The translations under genes were made by a program, and so were the position numbers. The notes below the pieces were generated by a model. The model had not been told where the DNA came from and searched no databases. It saw only the letters and a list, made by a program, of their open reading frames with translations. Positions 19,441-27,313 of a stretch of DNA of 64,000 nt are shown here, one piece after another. The DNA is from Flavobacterium sp. 11. Lineage in GTDB: Bacteria; Bacteroidota; Bacteroidia; Flavobacteriales; Flavobacteriaceae. Each line of letters starts with the position of its first letter. Position 1 is the stretch's first letter. Where the stretch lies: positions 1,426,001 through 1,490,000 of the forward strand of contig NZ_PEFE01000001.1 of NCBI RefSeq assembly GCF_002754315.1, in the 5' to 3' direction.

Positions 19441-20028
19441 ATGGAGATGATAATGACAACTGAGGAACAAAAATCTAGAACTGCAAGATCATATAAGTTG
19501 ATTTTGTTGTTTGCAATGGTTAGTATGACTATGATGTTTGCTGGGCTTACCAGTGCTTTTGTAGTGAGTAAATCCAGAGCAGACTGGTTGAAGGATTTTC
19601 AATTACCAATAGCGTTTTATTACAGTACTGCAGCAATAATAGGATGTAGTGTTGCTTTTCATTTGGCTAAAAAAGCGATTCAGAAAAACAATCAAAGTAA
19701 AACGACAATTTTTCTTTTGACTACATTAGTTCTAGGAATATTGTTTGTAATTTTACAGTTCGTAGGATTTGGTCAAATAGTGGATAATGGGTATTATTTC
19801 ACCGGAAGTGGAAGCTCAATAACCACTACTTTTTTATACGTTGTTACGGTTGTGCACTTGATTCACCTTGCTGGTGGCGTGATTTCACTTCTAATTATAA
19901 TTTATAATCATTTTAAACAAAAATACAATTCATCTCAAACCCTTGGAATTGAACTAGGTGCAATGTACTGGCACTTTCTTGACTTATTGTGGGTTTATTT
20001 GTTTTTGTTTTTATATTTCTTTAAATAA
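19441..20028 (+). CDS. Cytochrome c oxidase subunit III (first copy, short)
   Basis: A 195-residue membrane protein with about five transmembrane segments. Family features include MMFAGLTSAFVVSKSRADW near the N-terminus and the C-terminal ELGAMYWHFLDLLWVYLF, which is the typical subunit III ending. Subunit III supports proton uptake and stability of heme-copper oxidases. It starts two bases after cyoE. An alternative start four codons downstream (ATG at 19453) is possible. A second subunit III gene follows, so the two may serve different complexes or form a pair in one complex. Confidence 0.9.
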   Translation: MEMIMTTEEQKSRTARSYKLILLFAMVSMTMMFAGLTSAFVVSKSRADWLKDFQLPIAFYYSTAAIIGCSVAFHLAKKAIQKNNQSKTTIFLLTTLVLGILFVILQFVGFGQIVDNGYYFTGSGSSITTTFLYVVTVVHLIHLAGGVISLLIIIYNHFKQKYNSSQTLGIELGAMYWHFLDLLWVYLFLFLYFFK

Positions 20029-20038
20029 GAAAAAAACG

Positions 20039-20046
20039 TAAATTTG
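20039..20046 (+). promoter_or_regulatory. Possible internal -7 element before the second subunit III gene
   Basis: TAAATTTG fits TAnnTTTG, 24 bases before the start at 20071. It may add transcription for the second half of the operon. No good -33 box is seen. Confidence 0.3.
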
Positions 20047-20070
20047 GGAACTTTTTAACGAATAACTTTT

Positions 20071-21048
20071 ATGGAAGCGACAGTTACTACTGCAAATAGT
20101 GAAGAAAAAACTTGGGGAGGCGGCAATGAGCCAATGGGAGCAAGTTATGGCAAATTAATGATGTGGTTTTTTATCGTATCGGATGCTTTAACGTTCTCTG
20201 GATTTTTAGCAGCTTACGGTTTTTCTCGATTTAAATTTATTGAAACTTGGCCATTGGCCGATGAAGTGTTCACTCACTTTCCATTTATGCATGGAGTATC
20301 TGCTCCGATGTATTATGTGGCATTAATGACTTTTATTTTGATTTTTTCATCTGTAACAATGGTTTTGGCTGTTGATGCAGGTCATCAAATGAAAAAAAAC
20401 AAAGTAGTTATTTACATGTTCCTGACCATTATTGGTGGTTTGATTTTCGTAGGATCTCAAGCATGGGAATGGAAAAATTTCATCAAAGGTGAATATGGTG
20501 CTATTGAAACAAAAGGAGGAAGTTTACTTCAGTTTGTGGATAAAGAAGGTAACCGTGTTGCTTTAGCTGAGTTTGCAGCTACTTTACCTGAAGAAAGAGA
20601 ACAATTGACAAGAAGTAAAGGAAAATGGTTTATGGATGAACCAAGCTTGCCTTCTTATTCAGTTGCTGAAGTTCAAGCAGGTTTCAAAGCGCATCCTGAA
20701 CTTTTAATCAGAACTGAGGTAATAACCAAAGAGAAGAAAAAAACAATTCTTTCAAGAGAAGAGTCTGAATTAAGATTGAGCCAAGCACATTATGTTGTTG
20801 AAGGCGCAAACTTGAAAAGAAACGAATACGGAAGTAAATTATTTGCTGACTTCTTTTTCTTTATCACTGGATTCCACGGATTCCACGTTTTTTCTGGAGT
20901 AATCATAAATATTATCATATTTTTTAATGTGTTAATTGGAACTTACGAAAAAAGAAAAAGTTATGAAATGGTAGAAAAAGTGGGTCTTTATTGGCACTTT
21001 GTCGATTTAGTTTGGGTATTTGTATTTACAGTTTTCTATCTAGTTTAA
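20071..21048 (+). CDS. Cytochrome c oxidase subunit III (second copy, with soluble insert)
   Basis: A 325-residue protein, longer than usual for a five-helix subunit III. The N-terminal part (MMWFFIVSDALTFSGFLAAY) and C-terminal part (VGLYWHFVDLVWVFVFTVFY) are standard. Between them, about residues 145-255 form a charged, hydrophilic insert (KGEYGAIETKGGS to VVEGANLKRNEYG) that should lie outside the membrane. FITGFHGFHVFSG is a normal family motif. It sits 42 bases after the short copy and 18 bases before subunit IV, so it belongs to the same operon. Confidence 0.9.
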   Translation: MEATVTTANSEEKTWGGGNEPMGASYGKLMMWFFIVSDALTFSGFLAAYGFSRFKFIETWPLADEVFTHFPFMHGVSAPMYYVALMTFILIFSSVTMVLAVDAGHQMKKNKVVIYMFLTIIGGLIFVGSQAWEWKNFIKGEYGAIETKGGSLLQFVDKEGNRVALAEFAATLPEEREQLTRSKGKWFMDEPSLPSYSVAEVQAGFKAHPELLIRTEVITKEKKKTILSREESELRLSQAHYVVEGANLKRNEYGSKLFADFFFFITGFHGFHVFSGVIINIIIFFNVLIGTYEKRKSYEMVEKVGLYWHFVDLVWVFVFTVFYLV

Positions 21049-21066
21049 TTTCAAAAAGTAATTATC

Positions 21067-21417
21067 ATGTCACACGAACACGTATCTAATATAGGTAGAA
21101 TCTGGAAAGTTTTCGGAATATTATCTGCCGTTACTATTGTTGAAGTTTATTTGGGTATTTTGAAACCAGATTTTCTTTTCATGAATGATTTTTTAAGTAT
21201 GAACTTACTTAATTGGATATTCTATGCTCTTACTATTTTTAAAGCCTATTACATTGTATATGCATTTATGCACATGGAAGGTGAAAAAAGTTCTTTAAGA
21301 AGTGCAGTTGTTTTTCCAGTAATTTTTCTGATATTATATTTACTCTTCATTCTTTTGACAGAAGGGGATTATATTTATGAGGTTTTTAAGAATTCTACCA
21401 TAAAATGGAATTTTTAA
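21067..21417 (+). CDS. Cytochrome c oxidase subunit IV-type protein
   Basis: A 116-residue protein with three predicted membrane segments, matching the prokaryotic subunit IV family. It begins MSHEHVSNIGRIWKVFGILS and contains the conserved IFKAYYIVYAFMHMEGE. It is a small accessory subunit of the heme-copper oxidase complex. A strong terminator 22 bases downstream ends this transcript. Catalytic subunits I and II are not in the window and must be encoded elsewhere. Confidence 0.88.
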   Translation: MSHEHVSNIGRIWKVFGILSAVTIVEVYLGILKPDFLFMNDFLSMNLLNWIFYALTIFKAYYIVYAFMHMEGEKSSLRSAVVFPVIFLILYLLFILLTEGDYIYEVFKNSTIKWNF

Positions 21418-21438
21418 CAAGATATTAATTCAAAAAGA

Positions 21439-21463
21439 GGGTACGCATTGCGTACCTTTTTTT
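21439..21463 (+). terminator. Rho-independent terminator after subunit IV
   Basis: GGTACGC and GCGTACC pair around the three-base loop ATT and run into a T tract. The T tract merges with the -7 box of the next promoter. Confidence 0.9.
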
Positions 21464-21470
21464 ATTTTTG
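21463..21470 (+). promoter_or_regulatory. -7 promoter element fused to the preceding terminator tail
   Basis: TATTTTTG fits TAnnTTTG and begins at the last T of the terminator. Transcription would start near 21476, after the TTG at 21468 but before the ATG at 21493, which bears on the start of the next gene. Confidence 0.5.
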
Positions 21471-22133
21471 TACTTTAATAAGTATCATTACAATGAAAAA
21501 AATATTGTCCTTTTCGTTCTTTTTATTTTACCTATAGTTGCCTACCTTTTTTTTGCTTCAGGTGTCAACGGATTTACTAAATTACCAACAATAACTCCTA
21601 ATACTGCTGATTTAGGGAATTGGCAATCTTTAGACGGTCAAAAAGTTAGTTTGAATGGCAAAGTAACTATTCTCGGTTTTATGGGTACTGAGCTTTTAAA
21701 AAACAGAGGAAATCTTTTCAATTTAAATCAAAAAATTTATCAAAGGTATCATGAGTTCAAAGATGTTCAGTTTGTGATGATTTGTCCAACCGGAACTGAA
21801 AAAGATGCTAAAAAAGTGGTCGATGCTTTGGGCGCTTTTACTGATGTTGCCCAGTGGCGATTTGTATTCGCACCTACGGAAGAAATTAACGCCTATTATT
21901 CCCAATTAAAATTAGTGGAGAAATTAGATGAGAATTCTGGTACGCCAAAAGTTTACATTATTGATAAAAAACGAAATCTTCGCGGTCGAAAGCTTGTTAA
22001 AGATGCTAAAGAAGGGTATAGTACATTTCACCCGGCGGAGTTAAGTAACGAAATGCTGGATGATTTTAAAGTCATTCTTTATGAATATCGTGCAGCCCTT
22101 AAAAAGAACAATAACGCCACCAGAAAAATTTAA
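21468..22133 (+). CDS. Thioredoxin-fold membrane-anchored protein, apparent frameshift at the 5' end
   Basis: The open frame encodes an N-terminal membrane anchor (NIVLFVLFILPIVAYLFFASG) and a thioredoxin-like domain (KVTILGFMGTEL, VQFVMICPTGTEKDAKK, TPKVYIIDKKRNLRGR) without a CxxC pair. It precedes the SCO gene, so a role in oxidase maturation is likely. The only in-frame start is the TTG at 21468, which lies inside the -7 promoter box. The natural ATG at 21493 is out of frame and stops at 21535. With one more A in the seven-A run at 21496-21502 the ATG would read M-K-K-N-I-V-L-F into the correct frame. The true coding start is therefore probably 21493 with an indel. Confidence 0.7.
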   Translation: MYFNKYHYNEKNIVLFVLFILPIVAYLFFASGVNGFTKLPTITPNTADLGNWQSLDGQKVSLNGKVTILGFMGTELLKNRGNLFNLNQKIYQRYHEFKDVQFVMICPTGTEKDAKKVVDALGAFTDVAQWRFVFAPTEEINAYYSQLKLVEKLDENSGTPKVYIIDKKRNLRGRKLVKDAKEGYSTFHPAELSNEMLDDFKVILYEYRAALKKNNNATRKI

Positions 22134-22139
22134 TATTTT

Positions 22140-22826
22140 ATGTTCAAAAATAAATCATACATAGGAATCTCTTTTATTATTTTGATTTTTGGGATTTATG
22201 CAGTTCCAAAAATAGTAGAGAGAATTAAAAACGATAAAGTGGTTCAAGGGGATAGATTAGACAGTGTTAATCCAGTAACTGCAGAAGAAGGGCAGTTAAT
22301 TAAAATAGGTCCTGCACCTAAATTCGAATTAATAAATCAAGATAATAAGAAAATTACTAATGAAACGTACAAAGGGAAAGTGTATGTTTTAGAATTTTTC
22401 TTTTCTACCTGTCCAACGATTTGTCCAAAAATGAATGAAAGCATGTTGGTCTTGGAAAAGAGTTTTTTTGGAAATCCTAATTTTGGAATTGTTTCTATTA
22501 CTATTGATCCAGAACATGACACGCCACAATTATTAAAAGAACATGCGAATTTTTTAGGAGTAAAATCGTCTAATTGGAATTTTTTAACTGGAGACAAAGC
22601 CTATATTTTTAATTTAGCCAATAAAGGTTTTAATCTTTATGCTGGTGAAAACAAAAAAGTTGCCGGTGGTTTCGAGCATTCAGGATTGTTTGCATTGATT
22701 GATAAAAATGGAAACATCCGTTGTAGAAATGATGATTTTGGAAATCCAATTTTATATTATGATGGTTTGGATAAAAAAGGAGTAAGAAACATTCAACAAG
22801 ATATTAATATTTTATTAGAAGAATAA
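22140..22826 (+). CDS. SCO1/SenC-family copper chaperone for cytochrome oxidase
   Basis: A 228-residue membrane-anchored protein with one N-terminal helix and a thioredoxin fold. The copper ligands of the family are all present: C91 and C95 in the CPTIC motif and H180 in GGFEHSG. Family proteins deliver copper to, or reduce, the CuA site of subunit II. It starts six bases after the thioredoxin-like gene and two bases before the DUF420 gene, which places it in an oxidase assembly operon. Confidence 0.93.
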   Translation: MFKNKSYIGISFIILIFGIYAVPKIVERIKNDKVVQGDRLDSVNPVTAEEGQLIKIGPAPKFELINQDNKKITNETYKGKVYVLEFFFSTCPTICPKMNESMLVLEKSFFGNPNFGIVSITIDPEHDTPQLLKEHANFLGVKSSNWNFLTGDKAYIFNLANKGFNLYAGENKKVAGGFEHSGLFALIDKNGNIRCRNDDFGNPILYYDGLDKKGVRNIQQDINILLEE

Positions 22827-22828
22827 TA

Positions 22829-23413
22829 ATGGAAAATAATTCGTTAGAGCAGAGATTCAGTAAGTTCATTATTGCAGTTTCAATTTTAATACCCGTTGTG
22901 GTTGCCATACTTTTTGGGGTTAAACTAAAAGATTTTGGATATAATGTAGAGCCACTTTCATTTTTGCCACCAATCTATGCAACTACCAACGGAATCACAG
23001 CTATTATTTTAATCGCGGCTGTTGTAGCCATTAAAAACGGAAAAAGAAAACTTCATGAAAGGTTGATGACGAGTGCAATTGCCTTGTCTGTTGCTTTTCT
23101 AGTGATGTATGTGGCATATCACATGACTTCTGATTCTGCTGTATTCGGAGATTTAAATCATAACCGTTTATTGGAAGATTCTGAAAAATTAAGTATCGGA
23201 TCTTTGAGAATAGTTTATTTGCTAATTTTAATTACGCACATTGTTTTGTCAATTGCTATTATTCCGATGGTTTTAATAACGTATGTTAGAGCATTGGCAG
23301 AAAATTTTGATAAGCATAAAAAAATCTCCAAAATTACTTTTCCAATCTGGTTGTATGTTGCCGTAACTGGAGTAGTTGTTTATTTAATGATTTCACCGTA
23401 TTATGTATACTAA
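22829..23413 (+). CDS. DUF420 family membrane protein
   Basis: A 194-residue protein with about five membrane segments. It matches the DUF420 pattern, with LPPIYATTNGITAIILI, HERLMTSAIALSVAFLVMYVAYH and an RALAENFDKHKKISKITFPIWLYV C-terminal half (given here as its key segments RALAENFDKH and FPIWLYV). The family is regularly found next to oxidase and SCO genes and is thought to help respiratory complex assembly, but no reaction is established. Its end overlaps the next small gene by 11 bases. Confidence 0.85.
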   Translation: MENNSLEQRFSKFIIAVSILIPVVVAILFGVKLKDFGYNVEPLSFLPPIYATTNGITAIILIAAVVAIKNGKRKLHERLMTSAIALSVAFLVMYVAYHMTSDSAVFGDLNHNRLLEDSEKLSIGSLRIVYLLILITHIVLSIAIIPMVLITYVRALAENFDKHKKISKITFPIWLYVAVTGVVVYLMISPYYVY

Positions 23414-23693
23414 CTATTTAAGTAATAAAAGTAAAGTGGTTAAAGCTTCTGGAAAAGTAAAAAGAAATGGTAAATCGTACCTTTTTTCTTTATTGTTAAT
23501 TCTTGTTTTCAATCTCTTTTCGCTATCAGCAAATGCGCAATGTGCCATGTGTCGCGCCGCCTTGACCAGTAAAGAAAATACAACTAAAGCAGCGGCGGTA
23601 AATGACGGGATTGTTTATTTAATGGTAATTCCTTATCTTCTTGTTGCAGGAATTGGTTATGCTATTTATCGAATGAAAAAGAAAAAATCCTAA
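23403..23693 (+). CDS. Small membrane protein with a CAMC motif
   Basis: A 96-residue protein. A charged N-terminal stretch of about 24 residues is followed by a hydrophobic segment ending SANAQ, then CAMCRAAL, and a second membrane helix (GIVYLMVIPYLLVAGIGYAIY) before a lysine tail. The CxxC would be exposed outside the inner membrane just after a possible signal peptide. The start overlaps DUF420 by 11 bases. A start further inside is possible because the N-terminal extension is unusual. It closes the oxidase assembly operon, so metal or thiol handling is a reasonable guess only. Confidence 0.65.
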   Translation: MYTNYLSNKSKVVKASGKVKRNGKSYLFSLLLILVFNLFSLSANAQCAMCRAALTSKENTTKAAAVNDGIVYLMVIPYLLVAGIGYAIYRMKKKKS

Positions 23694-23790
23694 AAATTTC
23701 AATAGGAATATCAAAAGTCAATCTGAAAATAGTGTATTTCTGTTTAAAGGATATGGTTTACTCATTACTAAAAACTGACCACTGATCAAT

Positions 23791-25200
23791 CTATTTCAAT
23801 CCATCTACGGAAACATTTACGGTTCCTTTTACTTTTATAAAAGCAATAATAGCTTGGTTTGTCAATTGGATTTTCTGAAATTGAATCTCTTCCATTTTTC
23901 CATTTACAAAAACACCTTGCATGGGAGAGTAGTTTTTTAAATAAGTCATCATGCTTTTTTGACCTTCTTCAAGATTTGGTTTTATGGAGTAGCGACAACT
24001 TTGCTCTATTTTTCTTAAGATTAATCCTTGCGCTAACCAATTAGCAGTTCGCATTAATTTATTTTTTGTGTCCAAAGCATAATCCAATTGATCAAAATAT
24101 ACTTCTTTGGTTTTGTCGTTATATTGTGGAAAACCGGCTAAATAGATGGTTCCGTTTACAGAACCCAATACATCTAATGCAATTATCATTTTTCCGTTTT
24201 TGTGCCAAATAGCAACATTCTGAACTTTTACTTTCTTGGATCCTGAACCAAATTCTTGTCCGGCAAAATTCTTGGTCATTAGTTTTGATGCTTCCAGATA
24301 AGTAGAAACAGCAACAATGTTTGCCGTTATCTCCTGAGGGATTTTGGATACTGGTTTTAAAACAATTTTACTGGCATTAAATTTAGATTCCGGTTGCTTT
24401 CCTATTAATGTTTCCATGTTGCATTTCATTCCCATTTCCAATACAAAAGTGTCGTTTTTGAGTTTGGCATTGGTAGAATAAATTTCAATAGGAACAATTC
24501 GAAGCCAACTTTCATACGCATCGCTCATTTGAAAAGGAACACAAATTTTCTCTAAAGCCGCCAAAACATTTGGTTTGAAATCCATTGATTTTGCAATAGC
24601 ATCATCAATTTTCTTTTCTATTTTTGATTTGAAAAGCTTTATTCCGGGATTGATAAGATAGGTTACAGGAACATTTTTTCCAAAAACGGTCATTGTCGGA
24701 CTTTCATTCCAATCCAATGATTTTAATTCCGTTTTAGTATTCATTTTCCAATTGGTCAAACCTACATCACTCAGTAAAGTTACGACGCCATCAAGATTAA
24801 ATTCTTTAGTGTTGTATAATTCAACGCCCATTTTCTTAGTTCCAATCCTATATTTTACGATAGCTTTCAAAGGTAAGACGGTTCTAATTTTTTGACCATT
24901 GGCTCCGTTGTCATTCTTGATTGTGATTGGTGCCAATTTCCAAATCTTCATTTCAATATCATCATCTTCAATATTGTTGTCTTCATAAATTAGCCCATTC
25001 AGGAGTGAGTTCGTTTGATTTTCTATATCCTTCAATTTTACGCTGATGGGCAAATTGATAAAGGAAGGAGTGTTCTCGTAAACCAAAGGTGTGGCATCGT
25101 CCGGTTCTGGTTTTAGAGTAGCTATTTTATTAGTTGTTGAACAGCTTGTTATCAGTACGATAGACAGGATTATAAGTAGAGCTGAAAAGTATTTATGCAT
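23791..25200 (-). CDS. DUF4403 family lipoprotein
   Basis: A 469-residue protein with a lipoprotein signal (lipobox ITSC at about residues 17-20). The rest matches the DUF4403 pattern of repeated beta-rich segments, for example LRIVPIEIYSTNAKLKNDTF and IALDVLGSVNGTIYLAGFP. It should be anchored to a membrane facing the periplasm or the surface. The function of the family is not established. It is convergent with the oxidase operon and divergent from the efflux cassette, and stands alone. Confidence 0.8.
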   Translation of the reverse strand: MHKYFSALLIILSIVLITSCSTTNKIATLKPEPDDATPLVYENTPSFINLPISVKLKDIENQTNSLLNGLIYEDNNIEDDDIEMKIWKLAPITIKNDNGANGQKIRTVLPLKAIVKYRIGTKKMGVELYNTKEFNLDGVVTLLSDVGLTNWKMNTKTELKSLDWNESPTMTVFGKNVPVTYLINPGIKLFKSKIEKKIDDAIAKSMDFKPNVLAALEKICVPFQMSDAYESWLRIVPIEIYSTNAKLKNDTFVLEMGMKCNMETLIGKQPESKFNASKIVLKPVSKIPQEITANIVAVSTYLEASKLMTKNFAGQEFGSGSKKVKVQNVAIWHKNGKMIIALDVLGSVNGTIYLAGFPQYNDKTKEVYFDQLDYALDTKNKLMRTANWLAQGLILRKIEQSCRYSIKPNLEEGQKSMMTYLKNYSPMQGVFVNGKMEEIQFQKIQLTNQAIIAFIKVKGTVNVSVDGLK

Positions 25201-25220
25201 TTTATTTTAGTTTGGTGAGG

Positions 25221-25228
25221 CAAAATTA
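25221..25228 (-). promoter_or_regulatory. -7 promoter element for the DUF4403 gene
   Basis: On the minus strand this reads TAATTTTG, a TAnnTTTG match 20 bases before the ATG at 25200. The -33 region is weak. Confidence 0.4.
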
Positions 25229-25372
25229 GCAAAACAATTTTTTTTAGGATTAATGTGTAACATTTTCACAACAATTAAGTCTTATGATTAAATTCCTGAT
25301 AAAGGTATTAACGTTTTCTTATTACAATTTCTTTTAGAGAAGAATTAATATTGTTTTAAAATTAACATAATT

Positions 25373-26074
25373 ATGATTGAAATTAAAGATTTGCATAAAT
25401 CCTATAAAATGGGAAATTCCGAATTACATGTATTAAAAGGAATTAATTTCAACATTAAAGAAGGGGAATTAGTGGCTATTATGGGGTCTTCTGGTTCAGG
25501 AAAATCTACACTGCTTAATATTCTTGGGATTCTTGACGAAGCGGATTCAGGGAATTATATTTTGGATAGTGTGCCTATTAAAAATCTCAACGAAACTATT
25601 GCTTCAAGATATCGTAACAAGTTTTTAGGTTTTGTTTTTCAATCTTTTAATTTGATTAATTATAAAAGTGCTTTGGATAATGTGGCGATGCCATTGTATT
25701 ATCAAGGTATAAAAAGAAAAGAACGCAATGAAATTGCCATGAATTTTCTGGAGAAAGTAGGTTTGTCTTCGCATTCTCATCACTTGCCAAATGAACTTTC
25801 CGGTGGGCAAAAACAGCGTGTCGCTATTGCAAGAGCATTAGCATCAAATCCGAAAGTATTATTGGCCGATGAGCCTACAGGAGCTTTGGATACCAAAACA
25901 TCTTATGAGGTTATGGAGTTGATACAAGGGATTAATGACGAGGGAAAAACCATTTTGATTGTAACACACGAGCCTGATATTGCTGCTATGTGCAAAAGAA
26001 ATGTAGTTTTAAAGGATGGTTTAATCATCGATGATAAATTAGTAGAACAAGTAAGAGCATCCGCTTATGTTTAA
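25373..26074 (+). CDS. ABC transporter ATP-binding protein, MacB/LolD type
   Basis: A 233-residue soluble ATPase. Walker A is GSSGSGKST at residues 38-46, the signature is LSGGQKQRVAIARAL, and Walker B is VLLADEPTGALD with a following switch histidine in IVTHEPD. The FVFQSFNLI Q-loop is typical of the MacB/LolD/FtsE group. It powers the two permeases encoded next. The last eight bases overlap the first permease gene, indicating tight coupling. Unlike E. coli MacB, the ATPase is not fused to its permease. Confidence 0.94.
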   Translation: MIEIKDLHKSYKMGNSELHVLKGINFNIKEGELVAIMGSSGSGKSTLLNILGILDEADSGNYILDSVPIKNLNETIASRYRNKFLGFVFQSFNLINYKSALDNVAMPLYYQGIKRKERNEIAMNFLEKVGLSSHSHHLPNELSGGQKQRVAIARALASNPKVLLADEPTGALDTKTSYEVMELIQGINDEGKTILIVTHEPDIAAMCKRNVVLKDGLIIDDKLVEQVRASAYV

Positions 26075-27311
26075 TGTAGAACGCTGGCAGGAAATTTTTG
26101 AGGCAATTGCCAAGAACAAACTGAGAACGTTTCTCACGGGAATTTCTGTGGCTTCTGGAATTTTTATATTAGTCATTCTTTTGGGTGCGGGCAAGGGACT
26201 TCAAAACGGAATTGAAAAACAGTTTGAACGTGATGCCGATGGATTAATTTCTGTGTGGTCTGGCACGACAACAAAAGGCTATAAAGGGTTGAATCCGGGT
26301 AGGCAAATTCAATTCAGAAATAGTGACTATGCTATTTCAGTTCAGAAATTCGGAGATCAATTAAACATAAAATCTGCGAATTATATTTTCTGGAACGGGG
26401 TTATGACATATGGTAAAGAAACTGGAAATTACAGATTTATTGGGGTTTATCCCGATTATGTAAATGTTGAAAATGCAACTATTGTTCAAGGAAGATTTAT
26501 CAATGAAAATGATTTAAAAAATAGCGAAAAAGTAACCGTTATTGGACAAAAAGTAAAGCTGGATTTATTTAAAGAAAAAAATCCTATTGGTGAACAACTT
26601 GTGATTAATAATATCACCTTCAAAGTGGTTGGTGTTTTTACAGATCCAGCTGGAGAAAGAGAGGAGTCCAGGGTTTATTTGCCAATAACCACAACTCAGC
26701 AAGCCTTTGGCGTAGGTGATAAAATCAGTAATTTGGATTTTACGCTCACAAAAAAAGACACTTATGAGGAAGCTTTAGCGCAATCAACAAAATTTACGGA
26801 AGAGTTAGGACAATTATTGAGAAGTAAAAATATAATTGCACCGGATGATGAAAGTGCCATAGGAATTAATAATTCCATAAAAAATGCAAAACAGTTTTAT
26901 GATTTAAATCTGTATATCCGATTGTTTTTTTGGTGGGTTGGAATTTGTACCATAATAGCTGGAGTCGTTGGAGTTAGTAATATTATGTTGATTATTGTAA
27001 AAGAAAGAACCAAAGAAATTGGTATTAGAAAAGCACTTGGAGCATCTCCGGTTTCTATTATTGGAATGATTTTGCACGAATCCATTTTTATTACGACAAT
27101 AGCAGGATTTGTGGGGCTTTTATCAAGTTTATTATTGTTGGAATTAGTAGGTCCGCTAGTATCAAGCGATTATTTCTTGAATCCCGAAGTTGATTTTAGT
27201 ATCGCTTTAACCACCTTGATATTATTAGTTGTAGCTGGCGCTTTAGCTGGATTTTTCCCTGCATACAGAGCCGCCAAAATAAAACCCATTGTAGCACTTA
27301 GAGACGAATAA
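26067..27311 (+). CDS. ABC transporter permease, MacB type (first)
   Basis: A 414-residue permease. An N-terminal membrane helix (FLTGISVASGIFILVILLGAG) is followed by a periplasmic MacB-PCD domain (about 45-250). Three helices of the FtsX domain come after it, with IMLIIVKERTKEIGIRKALGA. The C-terminus AAKIKPIVALRDE is typical. MacB-type transporters act as mechanotransmitters pushing substrates from the periplasm through TolC. The second permease starts two bases after this one, so the pair probably forms a heterodimer. Confidence 0.92.
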   Translation: MFNVERWQEIFEAIAKNKLRTFLTGISVASGIFILVILLGAGKGLQNGIEKQFERDADGLISVWSGTTTKGYKGLNPGRQIQFRNSDYAISVQKFGDQLNIKSANYIFWNGVMTYGKETGNYRFIGVYPDYVNVENATIVQGRFINENDLKNSEKVTVIGQKVKLDLFKEKNPIGEQLVINNITFKVVGVFTDPAGEREESRVYLPITTTQQAFGVGDKISNLDFTLTKKDTYEEALAQSTKFTEELGQLLRSKNIIAPDDESAIGINNSIKNAKQFYDLNLYIRLFFWWVGICTIIAGVVGVSNIMLIIVKERTKEIGIRKALGASPVSIIGMILHESIFITTIAGFVGLLSSLLLLELVGPLVSSDYFLNPEVDFSIALTTLILLVVAGALAGFFPAYRAAKIKPIVALRDE

Positions 27312-27313
27312 TT

